DNA of 64,000 nucleotides from Cryptomeria japonica (taxonomy: Eukaryota; Streptophyta; Pinopsida; Cupressales; Cupressaceae), in the NCBI RefSeq assembly GCF_030272615.1, contig NC_081412.1:140848747-140912746 (forward strand). Reading direction: 5' to 3'. How positions within the stretch are numbered: the stretch's first letter is position 1; the number at the start of each line of letters is the position of its first letter. A model generated the notes under the pieces. It did not search any database. It was not told the DNA's origin and saw only the letters and a program-made list of their open reading frames with translations. Below are positions 59,364-64,000 of the stretch, piece by piece. The translations under genes were made by a program, and so were the position numbers.

Positions 59364-60340
59364 ATGGAGAACTTAAGAAAACAATTGGAAGGAGCTCTTG
59401 TAGATTATGATGCAGAGAAATTGAAGAATATCAAACTTGAAGATGATCTAAGGACTGCACAAGAATTCATTAAAGGACTTCAGGAGAACTTTGCTAAAGC
59501 ACAAAATAAAATAAAAGAACTTCATGAGAAGATGTAGAAAGATGATGAGGAAAAAGAAACTCTTAATGAACTTGCAAACAAGTTGAGATAGGAAAATGGT
59601 AATATGAGGAATGAAATGCAAGATATGAATATGAGGTTATGTAAAGACATTGAAGACAGGAAGAAGAATGAAGAAGACTTGACTAGGAGGCTCAATGATG
59701 ATGGAAATAAAAATCTAAGACTTCATCATGAAAATGATATGTTGAAGACATATCTGATTCACATGCAACATGATAAAACTAAGCTTATGAGACAAAAGGA
59801 AATTCTATAAAATGAGTTGGCTACTGCAAATCAACACAAAGAGAAATTCAAGAAAAAGTTTATAGGAGCTTGATGACATGCTGAAAAGTCAAAAACCTAA
59901 TGGAGATACAAATGGACTTGGATTTGAAGTTGGAGAAAGTTCTGGTACTGCAAACAATCTAGAATAGAACAAACTGGTAAGACAACCTAGTGCTTATAAG
60001 TTTAATGGAAAATGTTTCAACTGTAACAAATATGGTCATAGAGAAAATCAATGTAGCTTTAGAAACAATCAAAATATTAATGCACCCACTAGTCAATGTT
60101 CCAAATGCAACAAAGTTGGTCATAATTTAGAAAATTGCAGAATGAATGTAAAATGCTATGTTTGTGGAAGATATGGACACTTATCTAATCAATGCAAAAC
60201 ACAAACCGACATAGGATATGGAAAGGCTATTTAGAGGAATAATGTAACTTGTTATGCTTGTAACTAAATTGGACATATTGCCAAATTTTGTAGAAGCAAG
60301 ACTTCAGCGACAAATAATAAAGTATCCAGTTTGAAAGGCA
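59364..60340 (+). pseudogene. Element I gag-like protein with four CCHC knuckles
   Basis: The ATG at 59364 (MENLRKQLEGALVDYDAEK) starts a coiled coil, with a TAG at 59535, then NEMQDMNMRLCKDIEDRKKN to 59810. Knuckles at about 60010-60300: CFNCNKYGHRENQC, CSKCNKVGHNLENC, CYVCGRYGHLSNQC and a fourth reading CYAC then, after a TAA, GHIAKFC. The first three are complete CX2CX4HX4C, which confirms that the altered residues in G are decay. A short frameshift lies near 59860. Expected role: nucleic-acid binding in the particle. Confidence 0.78.
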
Positions 60341-60781
60341 AAGAAAAGGTAGATGAGGTAAAGCAAGATTTTTCAAAAAAATGGATTAGGAAGAGAGATC
60401 ATAATGTTGATGAAACTATCTCTATACTGGTAGAATAGAGAATCCTCCACCGGCAGGAGATTCTTCATCCAATTGAGAAGTAACCCTTTGGGGGTATCAC
60501 AACAAGTTGAAAATCATGTAGATTACCCTCGGTCGATGGTGAGAAGATAGATTTATTCTTTACCAGCAAATATGTTAACTTTTCACTTAATCGACGATCA
60601 TTTAATGTGGTTGGTGAGAGAAATGTCATTATAAATCAGCTAATTTCCCTCATTTTTTGACTCACCAAGCATTGAAATTAGCAGAGAGCACAAAAATAGA
60701 GTGAAGGCATTCAAGGCGAAGGTGTGAAGTGATTTCTTCAAGCTTTCAGAATATTTTCAGGTAGTTAAAGGTATTTTTCAA

Positions 60782-62518
60782 ATGCTTCTTCTTCTCCCAA
60801 GTTTATTCAGAACCCTATTATTGTGGAAAATGTGAAATGTCCTAGGCCCGTATTTAAGATAATTCCCAAGATTGCTAAGCAAGATGACTCTGTAGGGGCA
60901 TTTTCAAAAATTCCTAAAGGTGTAGCATTTGCAGAAGATCCTAGGATTTATATACATTGCAATATAGAAGAACTAGGTTATGAAGAATTGATGAAAATGG
61001 TGTTTTTAAACCTAAACACAAGATTGTAGAAACTCTAGGTTTTGTGGAGATACTAAACATTCCCCAATTTCTAGATGAAGTAGTAAGAATTGTCTTAAGT
61101 AGAGCACATGGAGATTTTTATGGTTGGATTTTGTTTGCAAAATAACCTAGCAAGCAATTAGGGTAGTAACTAGTTTACCCTCAACTGACAACAAACCTAA
61201 TAAAACAAAGAAGATTCCTAACAACAAAGTGATGACCCCAACTAGAGATACATCTAACAATAGATCACTAAGAGTGAAAGATATCAAGGACATCAATGTG
61301 AGATTTGTAAGTATGGTGTTAGGATACAAGACCACACATGCTAACAGGATAAATTCAATTTCTAGTCTTTGTATAAACAGTGCTTATGAGATGGTTAACA
61401 ACAATGCAATGATAGATGTGTGTCAATGGATAAAAGATGAACTCATTGAAAATTTGAAAAAGATTAAAGGGGATAAGAAAGGGATATTCCGCTTTGGAAA
61501 TCTTTTGGTATGCTTGATGTTGTATTTCACTAAGGAAATCCATGGTACAAGACCTAAAGACTTTGGATATGATATACTGGTAGGAAAACAATTATAGGAA
61601 TCTTTTATCAACATGGGAACTACAAAGGACAACAACATAATTGAATACTTCAAAACCTTCCAAGCTAAAATAAAAACAAGAGAAAGGCTACCACAGAGTG
61701 TAGTGGACAAATATGACAAAGAGATATGTTTTGTTATCAATAAATATGAGACATGGATGGAAGTTGTACTCCCTAGGACTATCTGGGTGACTAAAATGGG
61801 ATATGAGGTAGATTTTAACACTCTTGAGACATATGCAAAAGCTTTGCTGGATGCTTCGAGAGAACCATTAGAATAGGTTTTTGGTAGTGCTGAGAATATT
61901 GAAAGTGATGTAAATATATTGAAGCAAAGAAAGAAAAGAGAAAAATATATTAGAGATGCTTCCACAAAAGTGAAAGAAATCAAGGAAAATGTAATGAACA
62001 TTAGTGGCATATCGGCTAGTGAGCCTGAAGAAATTCAACTGGAGGCACACATCTCACTGGTTGGCACATCTTTTGGAACCAATAGTGAGAAGGTAGTTGA
62101 GTTTAAAAGAGTTGAAAGGAGGAAGAGAAAACCTTCACCGGTACCCTCTCCTTAACCTAAGAGAACAAGGACTTTGAGGAAGAAACAATAGGAAGTAAGG
62201 GGATCAACAAAGAAACTAACACCAAAGAAGAAACAACAACCTATTACCCCTTCTTTGAATGAGACAACTGATGATGGAAATTTGGCTAATGTACACCAAC
62301 TGTATAACACATTTAATGATTCTGATAGGGAAAGCATTGAGAACAAGATTATTTTACATATGGACATATATAAAAAGGTTTTAATTGAATTTGTGGATGA
62401 CCTACCCAATGAACTATATAGGAGATTGGAAGCAAAAAGGATTGTAGACATGGAATTAGATAAGAAACTGAAAGTTGAAAAACTTATAGTTGTACAATTA
62501 GGTCTCGGAGACAACTGA
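60782..62518 (+). pseudogene. Element I second frame: unknown protein
   Basis: Homologue of the frame at 47194. The start codon context has lost one base after ATG at 60782. The protein continues SSSPKFIQNPIIVENVK, CPRPVFKIIPKIAKQDDSVG and DPRIYIHCNIEELGYEEL, then changes frame between 61029 and 61229. The later part is NRSLRVKDIKDINVRFVSMV, GIFRFGNLLVCLMLYFTKEI, YDKEICFVINKYETWMEVV, VTKMGYEVDFNTLETYAKAL and a basic KRVERRKRKPSPV. It extends past the point where G's copy ends, with an acidic/helical C-terminus (LIEFVDDLPNELYRRLEAKR) running into K's LTR. Family not recognised. Confidence 0.65.
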
Positions 62519-63516
62519 GAGGGGGGGGGGTGAATAAGTTGTCAAATAAATTCAAAACAAAAACAACTTAACCAAACTTAATGCTTAATACTGGTAAACC
62601 AAACTTTATGTCGGTAGATAGTTTATTAGGTAATTGTAGTACCAGTAAAGATTAATACATGAATTAGAAAGATAATAACATCCACAACACATAACACCAA
62701 TATTTGTACGTGGAAACCCTATAAGGGGAAAAACCACGGCGATAAACCTTACCCACAATCAGATGATACTACTGCAAATAGTATGTGTATACAATAGGGG
62801 GTCTGCACATGCAGAAAGGCCAAGCACCTAGAGCTCACTTCTCAAACACAAATGGGAGTCACACTGACTATAATTGGATGGTTAAATCCAATAATGATGT
62901 ACTGCTCAAAATAGCATCTTCATATGCTGGATTCAGTACCGGTTCAATTCTGATATGTCTTCATAGAAACCTTCCTTCAACTTTCAAATGATGTTTGCAT
63001 TTATAGCTCTACTTATTCTCGCATATCCCTTATTACCAATATTTTTCCCAATCGCATATCGATCTTACAAATAAGATCTTACATATATACCAAAGCCTAA
63101 GACCAATTGAGTAGGTCGGCTCTCAAAAAGATATTATAATAAATACAATTTACAAGTAAAACAATAATTGATGCAATATCCGATTCAACATGTTGGCTTA
63201 ATGCATTTACAACAATGATAAATCATCTTCATAGCGTGTCATGCTGATCTAGAATAGATAAGCCTACTAGTGCTTATCATGGACCTAATTGCCGGTAACA
63301 GCAAATATGTGAACACAAATATACCAATGAACAAATCTTTAAGACAAAGTGTCTAAATGATGTCTTTGATATAACCAAGTGTTTTCCATGTCATTCCAAG
63401 TGTCGGTGAACAATATATCCTGTCGGTGTACCAGATACCGGTGACTGTGCATAAGTCACTTTCTTGCTGGTGAAGATCAATGACAAAACCATATCAACAT
63501 ATCCAAAATACCAACA
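62491..63516 (-). repeat. 3' LTR of element K
   Basis: The outer edge TGTACAATTAGG is at about 62491, followed by a G10 run (62521-62530). The inner edge TACCAACA at 63516 is next to the tract AGAGGGGAAGATT (minus strand). The outer boundary is set by comparison with E. No gene. Confidence 0.7.
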
Positions 63517-63890
63517 ATCTTCCCCTCTGGCATTGATGGCAACACAAGATGGAAAAACCATCAAAGTGCCAAAATAGAAATGCCAAATACTAAAGACCAA
63601 CAATCTCCCAAAAGAGATCAAAACCAGAAATCAAAATTTAGGTACAAAGAGTAATCAATCTCTCCCAAAATAACAATCTCTCCCCCTATGAGTAACATGT
63701 GGTTTTCCATATCAATCTCTCCCCCTTTGACATCAAATGCCAAAGCAATACAAAAACTAGGTTCAAATACAAAATACCAACTTATTCAGTATACCAACTA
63801 CTCCCCCTAAGAAGTAGCTCTCCTCATCAAAGACGGAGTAAATGATTTCTCTGTTGGTTCTGTTGGTTGATGACAAATATCAACTATCTA
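63517..63890 (-). other. 3' untranslated region of K with polypurine-like tracts
   Basis: Pyrimidine runs on the plus strand: CTTCCCCTCTGG (63519), CTCTCCCCCTATG (63679), CTCTCCCCCTTTG (63718), CTCCCCCTAAG (63802). Same arrangement as in C and E. No gene. Confidence 0.6.
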
Positions 63891-64000
63891 AGTTTCTACC
63901 GGTGGGGGTATGACCCCAAGCTGATCTCAAAGATATTCAAAGTCTCCTTAGGCAAAGGTTTAGTGAAAATATCTGCAATCTACTCTTTAGTATTCACATA
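63891..64000 (-). pseudogene. Element K RNase H C-terminus (partial)
   Basis: The minus strand reads YVNTKE, a stop, IADIFTKPLPKETLNIFE, then a proline/histidine-containing end. This corresponds to the last residues of copia RNase H, as in element E at 34334. The remainder is outside the window. Confidence 0.75.

Larger units (their letters stand above)
48845..62490 (+). mobile_element. Element I: sister of G, with element J nested in its 5' LTR
   Basis: The LTR begins TGTTGGAATT at 48845, is split by J (49583-59178), and resumes at 59184 to end ...TCTAACA at 59292, followed by the primer site ATTGGTATTAGAGC. The internal frames match those of G. The 3' end is cut at about 62490 by the LTR of copia element K. 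No RT or integrase is present. G and I in tandem suggest I inserted into, or recombined with, G. Confidence 0.75.
62491..64000 (-). mobile_element. Element K: copia element entering from the right
   Basis: The 3' LTR (63516-62491), a polypurine tract array and the end of RNase H are visible; the rest lies beyond 64000. LTR wording such as GTGGAAACCCTATAAGGGG and GACAACTGAGAGGGG matches the style of element E's LTR, but it is a different family. Confidence 0.8.

Noticed and set aside
62785-62991. Small plus-strand frame in K's LTR
   Set aside because: Lies wholly inside an LTR and is absent from related LTRs. Chance frame.

Overview
The window is plant nuclear DNA made almost entirely of nested and truncated LTR retrotransposons. 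Every recognisable gene is retroelement-derived: Ty3/gypsy gag-pol with an extra RNase H, Ty1/copia gag-pol, and several LTR elements carrying open frames I do not recognise. I found no host gene, tRNA, rRNA or CRISPR array. Large LTRs, deep nesting, heavy stop-codon decay and the Tat-like gypsy plus copia mix fit a large-genome land plant. A gymnosperm is my guess, with low confidence.

Left part, 1-22113. Gypsy element A (+) starts at its primer-binding site (position 4). It runs gag, protease, RNase H, reverse transcriptase (RT), degenerate RNase H, integrase, polypurine tract (PPT), then a 3' LTR from 7281. That LTR is about 5.8 kb and carries a sense reading frame of about 1,213 codons, called X here. 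A second copy, element B (-, 8698-17695), sits inside A's 3' LTR. B brings its own complete 5.8-kb LTR (8698-14523) with its own X. A deletion at about 17695 removed B's 5' half and about 0.4 kb of A's LTR. A's LTR resumes at 17696 and ends ...ACAACA at 22113.

Middle part, 22114-43289. A itself appears inserted in the 3' LTR of copia element C (-, 22119-28342). D (-, 28985-32704) is a 3.7-kb LTR element with gag and protease only, inserted at the outer edge of copia element E. E (-, 32709-38320) is an internal-deletion derivative. After an unknown degenerate frame (38418-39335) comes truncated copia element F (-, 39336-43289).

Right part, 43290-64000. G (+) and I (+) are two members of one non-autonomous family. 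Each encodes a coiled-coil protein with four CCHC knuckles, plus a second protein of unknown type. H is an LTR-like insert in G. J (-, 49583-59178), the youngest insertion by LTR similarity, splits I's 5' LTR and encodes one Pro/Ser/Gln-rich frame of about 943 codons. K (-) is a copia element entering from the right.

The most interesting signals are the LTR-embedded X frame with a repeated TTTCGC-N6-GCGAAA dyad module in the same LTR, the G/I family, and element J. All functional statements are inferred from motifs read by eye; no database search was run.
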